A DNA stretch of 64,000 bases from Brenneria corticis (GTDB taxonomy: Bacteria; Pseudomonadota; Gammaproteobacteria; Enterobacterales; Enterobacteriaceae): contig NZ_KZ819084.1 of assembly GCF_003115855.1 (NCBI RefSeq), positions 62,001 to 126,000 of the forward strand, written 5' to 3'. The notes beneath the pieces are model-generated. The model saw nothing but the letters and a program-made list of their open reading frames with translations. It did not search any database and was not told the DNA's origin. Numbering within the stretch: the stretch's first letter is position 1; every line of letters starts with the position of its first letter. This document shows positions 53,161-61,480 of the stretch, piece after piece. Made by a program: the position numbers and the translations under genes.

Positions 53161-53960
53161 GCGCGCTGCTTGACGCGCAAGGGCTGATGGTCGGCTACCG
53201 CCAGGGCGCCGCCGCCACCGTGCTGCTGGACGGCATCGATTTTTCGCTGAACGACAATGAGATTGTCGTGGTGGTGGGCAGCAGCGGGGTCGGGAAATCC
53301 AGCCTGTTGCGTATTCTGGCCGGTCTGGAAAAAGCGCTTTCCGGCCGGGTCGCCTATCGGGGGGAGCCGCTGAACGGCCCGCATCCGCATCTGTCGGTGG
53401 CTTTTCAGGATCCCACGCTGCTGCCGTGGCGCACGCTGGAGCAAAACGTGGCCTTCGGTCTCAATTTCCGCCATCAGCCCAGGCTGAGCGCCGGCGAGCG
53501 CCGGGAGCGCATCGTCCAGGCGATCGAGGCTGTGGGGCTACAGGGGCACGCCGGCAAACTGCCGGCGCAGCTGTCCGGCGGCATGGCGCAGCGGGCGGCG
53601 CTGGCGCGCTGCCTGGCAAGGCGGCCGCGGGTGATGCTGCTTGACGAGCCCTTCAGCTCGCTGGATGAGATAACCCGCCAAGAGATGCAGCGTTTACTGG
53701 TAGCGGTGCTGCGCCGGCACCGCATGTCGGCGCTGATGATTACCCATGATATTGATGAAGCCTTGCTGATCGCCGATCGGGTGATTTTATTGGGCGGCAG
53801 TCCGGGTCATGTGGCCGGCAGCTGGAGCATCGATCTTCCTCATCCGCGCGATGACGCGCTGGAGGCGCTGGCTCGCTATCGGCTGGATATTGTGAAAAAA
53901 CTGCGCGATTCGCGCGCGATTGGAAAAACAACGGAGGTAGCAAATGTGTCGGACCTGTAA
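53157..53960 (+). CDS. ABC transporter ATPase (SsuB/TauB type)
   Basis: A 267-residue ATPase of the nitrate/sulfonate/taurine group. Walker A is GSSGVGKSSLLRIL, the Q loop is VAFQDPTLLPWRTLEQNV (the LLPW is characteristic of the group), the signature LSGGMAQRAALARCL and Walker B VMLLDEPFSSLD. ATGA overlap with the preceding gene and overlap with the next show translational coupling. It energises the permease at 55131-55880. Confidence 0.93.
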   Translation: MSALLDAQGLMVGYRQGAAATVLLDGIDFSLNDNEIVVVVGSSGVGKSSLLRILAGLEKALSGRVAYRGEPLNGPHPHLSVAFQDPTLLPWRTLEQNVAFGLNFRHQPRLSAGERRERIVQAIEAVGLQGHAGKLPAQLSGGMAQRAALARCLARRPRVMLLDEPFSSLDEITRQEMQRLLVAVLRRHRMSALMITHDIDEALLIADRVILLGGSPGHVAGSWSIDLPHPRDDALEALARYRLDIVKKLRDSRAIGKTTEVANVSDL

Positions 53961-55134
53961 TGCAATGTCGCGCCGCGATTTCCTCAGACTGAGCGCGTTG
54001 CTCAGCGCGGGCGCCGCGCTGCCGCTGGTTATGCAGCAGCAGGCTCGCGCCGCCGTCGAGCCCGACGCGCCGGTACGCATCGGCTATCTGCCGATCACCG
54101 ACGCCTCGCCGCTGCTGGTGGCTCATGCCCGCGGCCTGTTCAGCCAGTCCGGGCTGGAGGCGGAGCGCCCGGTGATGTTTCGCAGCTGGTCGCAGCTGAT
54201 TGAGGCGTTTATTTCCGGCAAGGTCAACGTCATCCATATGTTGTCGCCGGTGACGGTGTGGGCGCGTTTTCAGGCGCGCATCCCGGCGAAAGTGGTGGCC
54301 TGGAACCATACCAACGGTTCCGCGCTGACCGTGGCGCCGCAGATCGCGCGCTTAGCCGATCTGGCCGGGAAAACCGTGGCGGTGCCGTTCTGGTACTCGA
54401 TCCATAACGTGGTGTTACAGCAGATGCTGCGTCAGGCGGGACTACAGGCGGTGACCGGCAAACCCGGCGACCGGCAGGTACAGCTTATCGTTATGCCGCC
54501 TTCCGATATGGTGCCCGCGCTGGCCGCCGGGCAAATTCACGGGTTTATCGTCGCCGAGCCGTTTAACGCGCTGGCGGAGGCGCGCAAGGTGGGGCGGGTG
54601 CTGCGTTTTACCGGCGACGTATGGCAGAGCCACGCCTGCTGCGTGGTGTTTATGCACGAAAGCGATCTGGCGCAGCGCCCGGCATGGAGCCAGAATGTGG
54701 TCAATGCCGTCGTCGACGCGCAAAAATGGATTCGACATAACCGCGCGGAAACCGCGGCGCTGCTTTCGCGCAGCGACGATCGCCGCTATACGCCGCACGA
54801 GCGCGAGGTGTTGCAGCAGGTGCTGGATCCCGCGGCGGACAATCTTGCGCGCTGGCGGGCGGACGGCGCGATTTCCCACCCGGAGTGGCATCAGCAGCGG
54901 ATTGATTTTCAGCCTTACCCCTACGAGGATTATTTCCTTAAGCTTATCGAACAGCTGAAAACCACGGTGATGGAAGGCAACGCCGACTTTCTGGCCGATC
55001 TGGATCCGCAGGCGGCCACCGCGCAGTTGGTGGACGATCGCTTTGTGCGCAACAGTATTGCGCGGGCAGGCGGGCAGAGCGCGTTTGGCCTGACGGACGG
55101 CGTGTTTGCGCGTAAGGAAGTCATCGCGCCATGA
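53944..55134 (+). CDS. ABC transporter binding protein (SsuA/NrtA-like) with Tat signal
   Basis: A 396-residue receptor of the NMT1/SsuA/NrtA group. It has a textbook twin-arginine signal, MSRRDFLRLSALLSAGAALP, preceded by seven residues (MCRTCNA). GGAGGTAGCAA gives 53944 an excellent ribosome site, so the longer start is kept. The mature part VRIGYLPITDASPLLVAHARGLFSQ and WSQLIEAFISGKVNVIHM is family-like, resembling nitrate/bicarbonate or sulfonate receptors. The position between ATPase and permease suggests a sulfonate or similar anion ligand. Confidence 0.92.
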   Translation: MCRTCNAMSRRDFLRLSALLSAGAALPLVMQQQARAAVEPDAPVRIGYLPITDASPLLVAHARGLFSQSGLEAERPVMFRSWSQLIEAFISGKVNVIHMLSPVTVWARFQARIPAKVVAWNHTNGSALTVAPQIARLADLAGKTVAVPFWYSIHNVVLQQMLRQAGLQAVTGKPGDRQVQLIVMPPSDMVPALAAGQIHGFIVAEPFNALAEARKVGRVLRFTGDVWQSHACCVVFMHESDLAQRPAWSQNVVNAVVDAQKWIRHNRAETAALLSRSDDRRYTPHEREVLQQVLDPAADNLARWRADGAISHPEWHQQRIDFQPYPYEDYFLKLIEQLKTTVMEGNADFLADLDPQAATAQLVDDRFVRNSIARAGGQSAFGLTDGVFARKEVIAP

Positions 55135-55880
55135 AGCTTTTTTTCCTGCGCCTCGTCTGGGGCGTGCCCGGCCTGCTCATCGCGTTGATTGTCTGGTGGC
55201 TGGCGACCCGTTCGCTGGACGGCATCGCCGGCCTGTTTGCGCCCGCCGCCGCCTTCGCCAGCCTGTGGGAGATGCTGTGGCACGGCAATCTGCTGGAGCA
55301 CGGCGCGGTCAGCCTGCAACGCGTCGGCATCGGGCTGCTGCTGGCTCTGCTTATCGGCATTCCCATCGGCCTGCTGATCGGCTGTTTCACCGCGTTGGAA
55401 CGGCTGTCGATGCCGGTCCTGCAGTTGCTGAGGATGATTTCGCCGCTCTCCTGGATGCCGGTGGCGGTGATGGCGCTGGGGGTCGGCGATCGTCCGGTGT
55501 GGTTTTTGCTGACCTTTGCGGCGGTGTGGCCGATGATCATCAATACCGCCAGCGGGGTAAAACACCTGCATGCCGGCTGGCTGATGCTGGCGCGCTCCCT
55601 GAGCGCCACGCCGCTGGAAACCTTGTGGCACATTATTCTGCCGGGGATTTTAAGCCATCTGCTCACCGGCATCCGGCTGGCGATCGGCATTCTGTGGATT
55701 GTGCTGGTGCCCTGCGAAATGCTTGGCGTGACGTCGGGACTGGGATACGCCATTCTCGACGCCCGCGACCGTCTGGCTTACTCGGAGCTGATGGCGGTGA
55801 TCGTCACCATCGGCGTGATTGGCTTTGCCATGGATGGTCTGTCGCGGCTGCTTATCCAGCGCTACGCGATAAAACCCTAA
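55131..55880 (+). CDS. ABC transporter permease (SsuC/TauC type)
   Basis: A 249-residue inner-membrane permease with about six helices. SLQRVGIGLLLALLIGIPIGLLIG and LRMISPLSWMPVAVMALGVGDRPVWF are hallmarks of the SsuC/NrtB group, and the EAA loop is ARSLSATPLETLWHIILPGI. It overlaps the binding-protein gene by 4 bases and ends the operon. An inverted repeat (55892-55921) follows before the convergent ChoX-like gene. Confidence 0.93.
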   Translation: MKLFFLRLVWGVPGLLIALIVWWLATRSLDGIAGLFAPAAAFASLWEMLWHGNLLEHGAVSLQRVGIGLLLALLIGIPIGLLIGCFTALERLSMPVLQLLRMISPLSWMPVAVMALGVGDRPVWFLLTFAAVWPMIINTASGVKHLHAGWLMLARSLSATPLETLWHIILPGILSHLLTGIRLAIGILWIVLVPCEMLGVTSGLGYAILDARDRLAYSELMAVIVTIGVIGFAMDGLSRLLIQRYAIKP

Positions 55881-55891
55881 GCGCCGCGCTA

Positions 55892-55921
55892 AATCCCCCG
55901 CTTTAGGGTAAACGGGGGATT
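55892..55921. terminator. Inverted repeat between convergent operons
   Basis: AATCCCCCG (55892-55900) pairs perfectly with CGGGGGATT (55913-55921) around a 12-base loop, in the 53-base gap between the SsuC-type and ChoX-like genes. It is a strong stem without a T tract on either side, so bidirectional termination is plausible but not certain. Confidence 0.5.
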
Positions 55922-55933
55922 CAGCCCGCCCGA

Positions 55934-56884
55934 TTAACGCGACAAGGACTGGCGCACGGCGTCAAGCCCCGGTTTGCCGTCCAGCGTGGTGACGTTGTTC
56001 AGCCAGGGTTCAAGCTGTTGCGGGTTAGCGCTGATTTCGGCGCGCGCGGCGTCACGCGGCGTTTGCTTATCGTCCAGCAGGCGTTTGATCACCTTGTTTT
56101 CCAGGTCGACGCTGAATTGCAGATTGCTGAACAGCCGGGCGACGTTGGGGCAAGCCTGCGCATAGCTTTTGCGAACTACGGTATTGACCGTCGCGCTGCC
56201 GTAATTCGGCCCGAACCACTCATCGCCGCCGCCAAGGTAGACCAGGGAATGACGGGTATTCATCGCGTGGGGCTCCCAGCCGAGGAAGACGATCCACTCT
56301 TTTTTATTCACCGCCCGCTCAACCTGCGCCAGCATGCCGCTTTCGCTGGATTCCACCAGCGACCAGTCGTCAAGGCCGAGCTCCTTCTGGTCGATCATGC
56401 GTTTGATATTCTGGTTGGCCGGCGCGCCTGGCGCGATGCCGTAAATTTTATGCTGGAACCGATCGCCGTATTTCGCCAGATCGGCAAAGTCTTTTACCCC
56501 GGCCTGGGCGACGTAATCCGGCACCGCCAGGGTGAATTTGGCGCTGGCCAGGTTGGCGGTCAATACTTCAACCGAACCGTCGCGGGTGAATTTTTCAATT
56601 ACCGGCTGTTGCGCGGGCATCCAGTTTCCCAGAAAAACGTCCAGCTGGGAGGATTTCAGGCCCTGAAAGCCCAGCGCGACCGACAGGTTTTGCACCTGCT
56701 GCCGATAGCCCAGCCCTTCCAGCAACACGCCGGCCAGCGCATTGGTGGCGTTGATGTCGGTCCAGCCCGGATCGGACATTCTCACTAACCGGCAGCTGGC
56801 GTCGTCGACGGCGGCCTGGGCCGAAAAAGCGCTGCCGAGCAGTAAGGGGATAAGCAGTGTGACGGCGGAATGGCGAAAGCGCAT
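55934..56884 (-). CDS. Choline/betaine ABC transporter binding protein (ChoX/ProX-like)
   Basis: A 316-residue periplasmic receptor of the OpuAC family. A Sec signal peptide (FRHSAVTLLIPLLLGSAFSA, cleavage near AQA-A) is followed by VRMSDPGWTDINATNALAGVLLEGLGY, whose Trp and Asp residues fit quaternary-amine binders, and by VFLGWEPHAMNTRHSLVYLGG. It lies 14 bases after the choline sulfatase on the same strand, and the ATPase and permease genes are divergent on the far side. Choline, choline sulfate or betaine is the expected ligand. Confidence 0.9.
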   Translation of the reverse strand: MRFRHSAVTLLIPLLLGSAFSAQAAVDDASCRLVRMSDPGWTDINATNALAGVLLEGLGYRQQVQNLSVALGFQGLKSSQLDVFLGNWMPAQQPVIEKFTRDGSVEVLTANLASAKFTLAVPDYVAQAGVKDFADLAKYGDRFQHKIYGIAPGAPANQNIKRMIDQKELGLDDWSLVESSESGMLAQVERAVNKKEWIVFLGWEPHAMNTRHSLVYLGGGDEWFGPNYGSATVNTVVRKSYAQACPNVARLFSNLQFSVDLENKVIKRLLDDKQTPRDAARAEISANPQQLEPWLNNVTTLDGKPGLDAVRQSLSR

Positions 56885-56898
56885 GATAAATTCCCGTG

Positions 56899-58434
56899 TT
56901 ATTGGTTAGGGGAGGAAGAGTGAGGACGTGGAAAACGCGCCACCGCCTCTTGTTCATCCAGTGTCTGGTTGTTGCGAATATAGCGGCGGCTGGCGTCCTG
57001 CACCGGCTGATAGTCCCACGCCGGCGCCGTGCCGTGCGCCAGCGCCCGGTTGAGGAACAGGCGGTTTTGCTGGCTTTGCAATACGCGCTGGTGCAGCGCC
57101 GGCAGATCCCAGCGCGACGCCACCTCGTCCCGCAGCGCCGACAGCACCGGCAGGCAAGCGGCGTCCGCGGCCAGATTGTTCAGTTCATGCGGATCTTCGC
57201 GCAGGTTGAACAACAGTTCGGGATCGCTGAGGGAATGGACGTATTTCCAGTCGCCGCGGCGGATCATCACGATGGGCGCCAGCGCGCCTTCCGCCAGATA
57301 TTCGGCGTAAACGCCGTCGTGCCCGGCTTCCCGGCGCAGATGGGGCAGCAGACTGTGCCCGGCCAGCGTCGCGGGCAGCGACGACGGCTCGCCGCCCGCC
57401 AGCTCCACCAGCGTGGGCAGCAGGTCGGCCAGCGAGACGCTGGCGTCGACGCGATGCGCGGCAAAGCGGTCCGGCGCATGGACGATAAACGGGATGCGCG
57501 CGGCGCCCTCGAAGAAGCCCATTTTATACCACAGTCCGCGTTCGCCGAGCATTTCGCCATGATCGGAAATCACCAGCACGATGGTATCCTCGGCCAATCC
57601 GGTCTCTTCCAGGGTCGCGAGAACGGCGCCGAACTGATCGTCGACATAAGAGACCGCGCCATAGTAAGCGTGGCGCGCGCGGCGGATCTGTTCGTCGCTC
57701 AGCAGGTCGTCGGTCAGCTGGTATATCTTGCGCAGCCGCCGGGAGTGCGGGTCCGACGGCGCCTGGGCGGCGCTCACCTTCGGTAAATCAATATCCTGCG
57801 GCGAATAACGGTCGAGATAAGGCTGCGGTATGGCGAAAGGATCGTGCGGGTGGGTCAGGGACATCAGCAATAGGAACGGCTGCTGATTGCCCTGACGGGC
57901 GATATCAAACAGTTTCTGCCGGGTCAGGAACACCGCTTCGTCGTCGAAATCCAGCTGATTGGTGCGAATGCAGGTACCGGCGTCGATCACCGAACTCATA
58001 TTGTGATACCAGTCGAGCCGCACTTCAGGATTCCGCCAGTCTGGCGTCCAGCCGAAATCGGCGGGGTAAATATCGGTGGTCAGACGTTCATTAAAACCGT
58101 GTAGCTGATCGGGGCCGCAAAAATGCATTTTGCCCGCCAGAATGGTGTGATAACCCTGCACGCGCAGATAATGACAAAAGGTCGGCTGCTCCGCGCTGAA
58201 TTCGGCGGCGTTATCAAAAACGTTATTGGCGGAATTTAACAGCCCGGTCATTAATGTCGCGCGGGACGGCGCGCATAACGGGCTATTGCAATAGGCCGAC
58301 TCAAACACCACGCCCTGCCGGGATAATTTATCAATATTGGGCGTCTTGGTTATTTTATTACCGTAGGCGGAGAGCGCGCCCGCGGTTAATTGATCGGCCA
58401 TTAAAATAACGATATTCGGTTTTCTGCTAAGCAT
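56899..58434 (-). CDS. betC: Choline-sulfatase
   Basis: A 511-residue type I sulfatase that would hydrolyse choline-O-sulfate to choline and sulfate. The N-terminal metal site (PNIVILMADQLTAGALSAYGN) and the modification motif CNSPLCAPSRATLMTG (C54, the residue converted to formylglycine) are clear. The later ISDHGEMLGERGLWYKMGFFEGA segment and the C-terminal sulfatase extension fit the choline sulfatase group. An anaerobic sulfatase-maturating enzyme in the same window (62764-64000) could activate it. It is divergent from its LysR regulator and is followed by the ChoX-like gene. Confidence 0.93.
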   Translation of the reverse strand: MLSRKPNIVILMADQLTAGALSAYGNKITKTPNIDKLSRQGVVFESAYCNSPLCAPSRATLMTGLLNSANNVFDNAAEFSAEQPTFCHYLRVQGYHTILAGKMHFCGPDQLHGFNERLTTDIYPADFGWTPDWRNPEVRLDWYHNMSSVIDAGTCIRTNQLDFDDEAVFLTRQKLFDIARQGNQQPFLLLMSLTHPHDPFAIPQPYLDRYSPQDIDLPKVSAAQAPSDPHSRRLRKIYQLTDDLLSDEQIRRARHAYYGAVSYVDDQFGAVLATLEETGLAEDTIVLVISDHGEMLGERGLWYKMGFFEGAARIPFIVHAPDRFAAHRVDASVSLADLLPTLVELAGGEPSSLPATLAGHSLLPHLRREAGHDGVYAEYLAEGALAPIVMIRRGDWKYVHSLSDPELLFNLREDPHELNNLAADAACLPVLSALRDEVASRWDLPALHQRVLQSQQNRLFLNRALAHGTAPAWDYQPVQDASRRYIRNNQTLDEQEAVARFPRPHSSSPNQ

Positions 58435-58542
58435 ATATCTTAAATCACCTTAAGAATGCCACTTCATTAATATAATTTTTTATCTCATAATCTCCACAGG
58501 CTGTGAACGGGTTAAAAACTTATGCCTTGATAAGAGGGGATT
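58435..58542. promoter_or_regulatory. betC-lysR divergent regulatory region
   Basis: The 108-base gap is AT-rich. CTTAA (58439-58443) and TTAAG (58450-58454) form a short dyad next to the betC start, and a TTGATAAGAGGGG ribosome-site region precedes the LysR gene. LysR regulators usually bind such divergent regions; the exact box is not identified. Confidence 0.45.
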
Positions 58543-59487
58543 ATGTCAGCAATTAATCGATTACCGTCGCTCCCGGCGTTAATATTTTTCGAGGCGGCGG
58601 CCCGTCATCTTAATTTCACCGCGGCGGCCGAAGAACTGGGAACCTCGCAGCCGGCGGTCAGCCAGCGTATTAATCAACTGGAACGCGAACTTGGCGTGGC
58701 GTTGTTCGAACGGCGTCATCGCGGCGTATTATTAACGCCGGAAGGCGATCGGCTTTACCATATTGTTTACAGCAGCCTGACGGATATCAGCCAACAGATT
58801 GAAAAAATAAAGAAAAAGAAAACCAGAGACACCCTGCGCATCGATACCGACATGGGCTTCGCCAGCTACTGGCTGCTGCCCCGGCTGGATAAGCTACAGC
58901 GCCTGATGCCGGACGTGGACGTGCAGATTTCCACGTCACCCAATGACTTCAACCTGCGCGACAGCCATGCCAATCTCTCCATTACCTTCGGCAACGGCCA
59001 CTGGCCGGGATGCCACAGCGAAAAGCTGTTTCCCGAGCTGGTCGTCCCGGTCTGCACTCCGGCGTTTATTCGTCAGTATGGTCCGCTGGATACGCCGCAA
59101 TCCTTGCTCAAGGTGCCGCTGCTCAATTTGCCGGAGACCAACCCGAGCCGCTGGCTGACCTGGTATGACTGGTTCGGCGCGCAGCGGATTATCCTTGATA
59201 ATTCAGTGGCTTCGTTAACCTTTAACGCCTATTCCCTGCTGATCGAGGCGGCGCTGAAAGGCAAGGGCGTGGCATTGGGCTGGATGCCGCTGGTGGGGCA
59301 ACTGCTGGATGACGGCGAACTGATTATCCCCTGCGGACCGGAGGTGAAAACCGAGCGCGGCTATTACCTGATCCAGTCGCAGCGCGAAAGCGAATCCCCG
59401 CTGTATCACCGGGTCAAAGAGTGGCTGATTAACGAATCATTTTCCTTCAAAAGCCGGCATGAGAGTTATTTTCAGCCGCAGGGATGA
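58543..59487 (+). CDS. LysR-family regulator of choline-sulfate utilisation (GcvA-like group)
   Basis: A 314-residue LysR protein with the helix-turn-helix LIFFEAAARHLNFTAAAEELGTSQPAVSQRI and a GcvA-type effector domain (LLPRLDKLQRLMPDVDVQIST). It is divergent from betC across 108 bases and upstream of the ChoV/ChoW-like genes, so it is the likely regulator of the choline-sulfate module. AGAGGGG precedes the ATG. Confidence 0.93.
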   Translation: MSAINRLPSLPALIFFEAAARHLNFTAAAEELGTSQPAVSQRINQLERELGVALFERRHRGVLLTPEGDRLYHIVYSSLTDISQQIEKIKKKKTRDTLRIDTDMGFASYWLLPRLDKLQRLMPDVDVQISTSPNDFNLRDSHANLSITFGNGHWPGCHSEKLFPELVVPVCTPAFIRQYGPLDTPQSLLKVPLLNLPETNPSRWLTWYDWFGAQRIILDNSVASLTFNAYSLLIEAALKGKGVALGWMPLVGQLLDDGELIIPCGPEVKTERGYYLIQSQRESESPLYHRVKEWLINESFSFKSRHESYFQPQG

Positions 59488-59628
59488 GTTAAATTATTTT
59501 GTTATAACTCAGACGATAAAGTTTTATTGGCGCGCTATTATTTCTTATACAGTGGGCTCCGTTACGCGGATTACTCACTTCTGTATGTATATGCTCGACG
59601 TATGGCGAGTATAAGTGTCAGGTGGCCA

Positions 59629-60519
59629 ATGACTGAAAAATTGATTCGAATCGAAGGGCTATATAAAGTTTTTGGCTCCGGCGGGCATAAAGCGATTCCT
59701 TATTTACAGGCGGGAACGGACGCCGCGGAATTATTATCCGCGCACGGTTGGTCGGTGGCGTTAAATAATGTTTCGCTGCATATCCGTCAAGGGGAAATAT
59801 TCGTTATCGTCGGATTGTCAGGGTCGGGTAAATCAACTTTATTGCGTACGCTCAATCGGTTAATTGAACCGACGGCGGGCGAGATCTTTTTTGAAAATAG
59901 CGCGCTTTCCGCTTTATCGGCGGCGGAGTTAATCGATCTTCGCCGTCGTTCCATGAGTATGGTCTTTCAGTCATTCGCCTTATTGCCGCGGCGCAACGTG
60001 CTGGATAACGTGGCGTTCGGCCTGGAACTGTCGGGGGTCAAGGCCGCCGCCAGATATCAGGCGGCCCTGACGGCTCTGGAGCAGGTGGGACTGGCGCAGG
60101 TCGCCCGGCATATGCCGCACCAGCTCTCCGGCGGCATGCAGCAGCGCGTCGGGCTGGCGCGGGCGCTGCTGGTTAATCCGCCCCTGTTGCTGATGGACGA
60201 AGCTTTTTCCGCGCTGGACCCGATTAACCGCCGGGAAATGCAGAGCCTGCTGCTGCGGCTACAGGCGGAGCAGCAGCGCACCATCGTTTTCGTCACCCAC
60301 GATATCGAAGAAGCGCTGCGCATCGGCAACCGGATTGCGATTATGGAACACGGACGTCTGGTGCAGACCGGCACCGCCGAACAGCTGGTGAATGCGCCGG
60401 CCAATGCCTATGTGCAACGCTTCTTCTCCGGGATTGATACGTCACGCTATGTGCTGGCGGAAAGCTATGCCGATATTTACCCCGCAACATCCGCGCCGGG
60501 AGGATCTACTCATGGCTGA
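59629..60519 (+). CDS. Quaternary-amine ABC transporter ATPase (ProV/ChoV-like, no CBS domain)
   Basis: A 296-residue ATPase. KVFGSGGHKAIPYLQAGTDAAELLS at the N-terminus is of the ProV group. Walker A is GLSGSGKSTLLRTLNRL, the signature LSGGMQQRVGLARAL and Walker B LLLMDEAFSALDP. The C-terminal tandem CBS domains used by ProV/OpuAA for osmotic control are missing, so it is about 100 residues shorter. The ATG at 59629 follows CAGGTGG; the frame is open to 59527 but those codons are not family-like. It overlaps the permease by 8 bases. Confidence 0.9.
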   Translation: MTEKLIRIEGLYKVFGSGGHKAIPYLQAGTDAAELLSAHGWSVALNNVSLHIRQGEIFVIVGLSGSGKSTLLRTLNRLIEPTAGEIFFENSALSALSAAELIDLRRRSMSMVFQSFALLPRRNVLDNVAFGLELSGVKAAARYQAALTALEQVGLAQVARHMPHQLSGGMQQRVGLARALLVNPPLLLMDEAFSALDPINRREMQSLLLRLQAEQQRTIVFVTHDIEEALRIGNRIAIMEHGRLVQTGTAEQLVNAPANAYVQRFFSGIDTSRYVLAESYADIYPATSAPGGSTHG

Positions 60520-61348
60520 ACCGCTAAATTTCAGCAGTCAGATTGACGACGCGGTGCGCTATCTGCTGAGCCAGCATGGCGAGATATTCGAATTTATCGC
60601 CGCGCTGCTCGACGGCGTCTCCGGCGGACTGGAACAGGGATTGCTGCTGCTCTCTCCCTGGGGGCTGGTGCTGCTGGCGGTGGCGCTGAGCTGGTGGCGG
60701 CTGGGTTGGGGATTCGCGCTCTTCAGCGCGGCCGCGACGCTGTATATCGTCTACAGCGGCTATGCGCAGCACGCGGCGATAACCCTGGGCCTGACCCTGT
60801 CGGCGACGTTTTTCAGCCTGTTGCTTGGTATTCCGCTGGGCATCCTGATTGCCCGACATCGGCGCATCGGTATGGCGGTGAGGCCGCTGCTGGATTTTAT
60901 GCAGACCATGCCGGCGTTTGTTTACCTGATCCCGGCGACCATTCTGTTCGGCCTCGGCAGGCCGCCGGGCATTTTCGCCACGGTACTGTTTTCGATGCCG
61001 CCGGTGGTGCGCTTAACCGACCTGGGGATCCGCCAGGTGGATAAAATACTGATAGAGGCCGGGCTGGCGTTCGGCTGTACCCCGCGTCAGCTGCTGCTGA
61101 AAGTGCAGTTGCCCAATGCCTTGCCGTCGATTATGGCGGGCGTGAACCAGACCATCATGATGGCGATGTCGATGGTGATTATCGCCTCGATGGTCGGCGC
61201 CGGGGGACTGGGCAACGATATCCTGACCAGCATTCAGCAACTGGACGTCGGGCAGGGATTGCAGAGCGGTTTTGTGGTGGTGCTGATGGCGATTCTGCTG
61301 GATCGCCTGTCCGCCAGCCTGTGCCGTCAGCCGCCGACCAGGGAGTAA
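60512..61348 (+). CDS. Quaternary-amine ABC transporter permease (ProW/ChoW-like)
   Basis: A 278-residue permease with several helices and the typical LTLSATFFSLLLGIPLGILIARH and LLDFMQTMPAFVYLIPATILFGLGRPPG, a ProW hallmark. The EAA loop is EAGLAFGCTPRQLLLKVQLPNALP. GGGAGG lies 8 bases before the ATG at 60512. It completes a choline/betaine importer with the ATPase and the ChoX-like receptor encoded divergently. Confidence 0.93.
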   Translation: MAEPLNFSSQIDDAVRYLLSQHGEIFEFIAALLDGVSGGLEQGLLLLSPWGLVLLAVALSWWRLGWGFALFSAAATLYIVYSGYAQHAAITLGLTLSATFFSLLLGIPLGILIARHRRIGMAVRPLLDFMQTMPAFVYLIPATILFGLGRPPGIFATVLFSMPPVVRLTDLGIRQVDKILIEAGLAFGCTPRQLLLKVQLPNALPSIMAGVNQTIMMAMSMVIIASMVGAGGLGNDILTSIQQLDVGQGLQSGFVVVLMAILLDRLSASLCRQPPTRE

Positions 61349-61480
61349 GCGCCGTGCGGATCGATTATTTCCTTCCGATATAAAAATAGCATTCAATATT
61401 ATTATTAAACGGTATGCATTTGGTTTAATAGTTGACGCCAAGGCGGCCGGATCCGGCGCTATCTTCAGGGAGAAACTATA

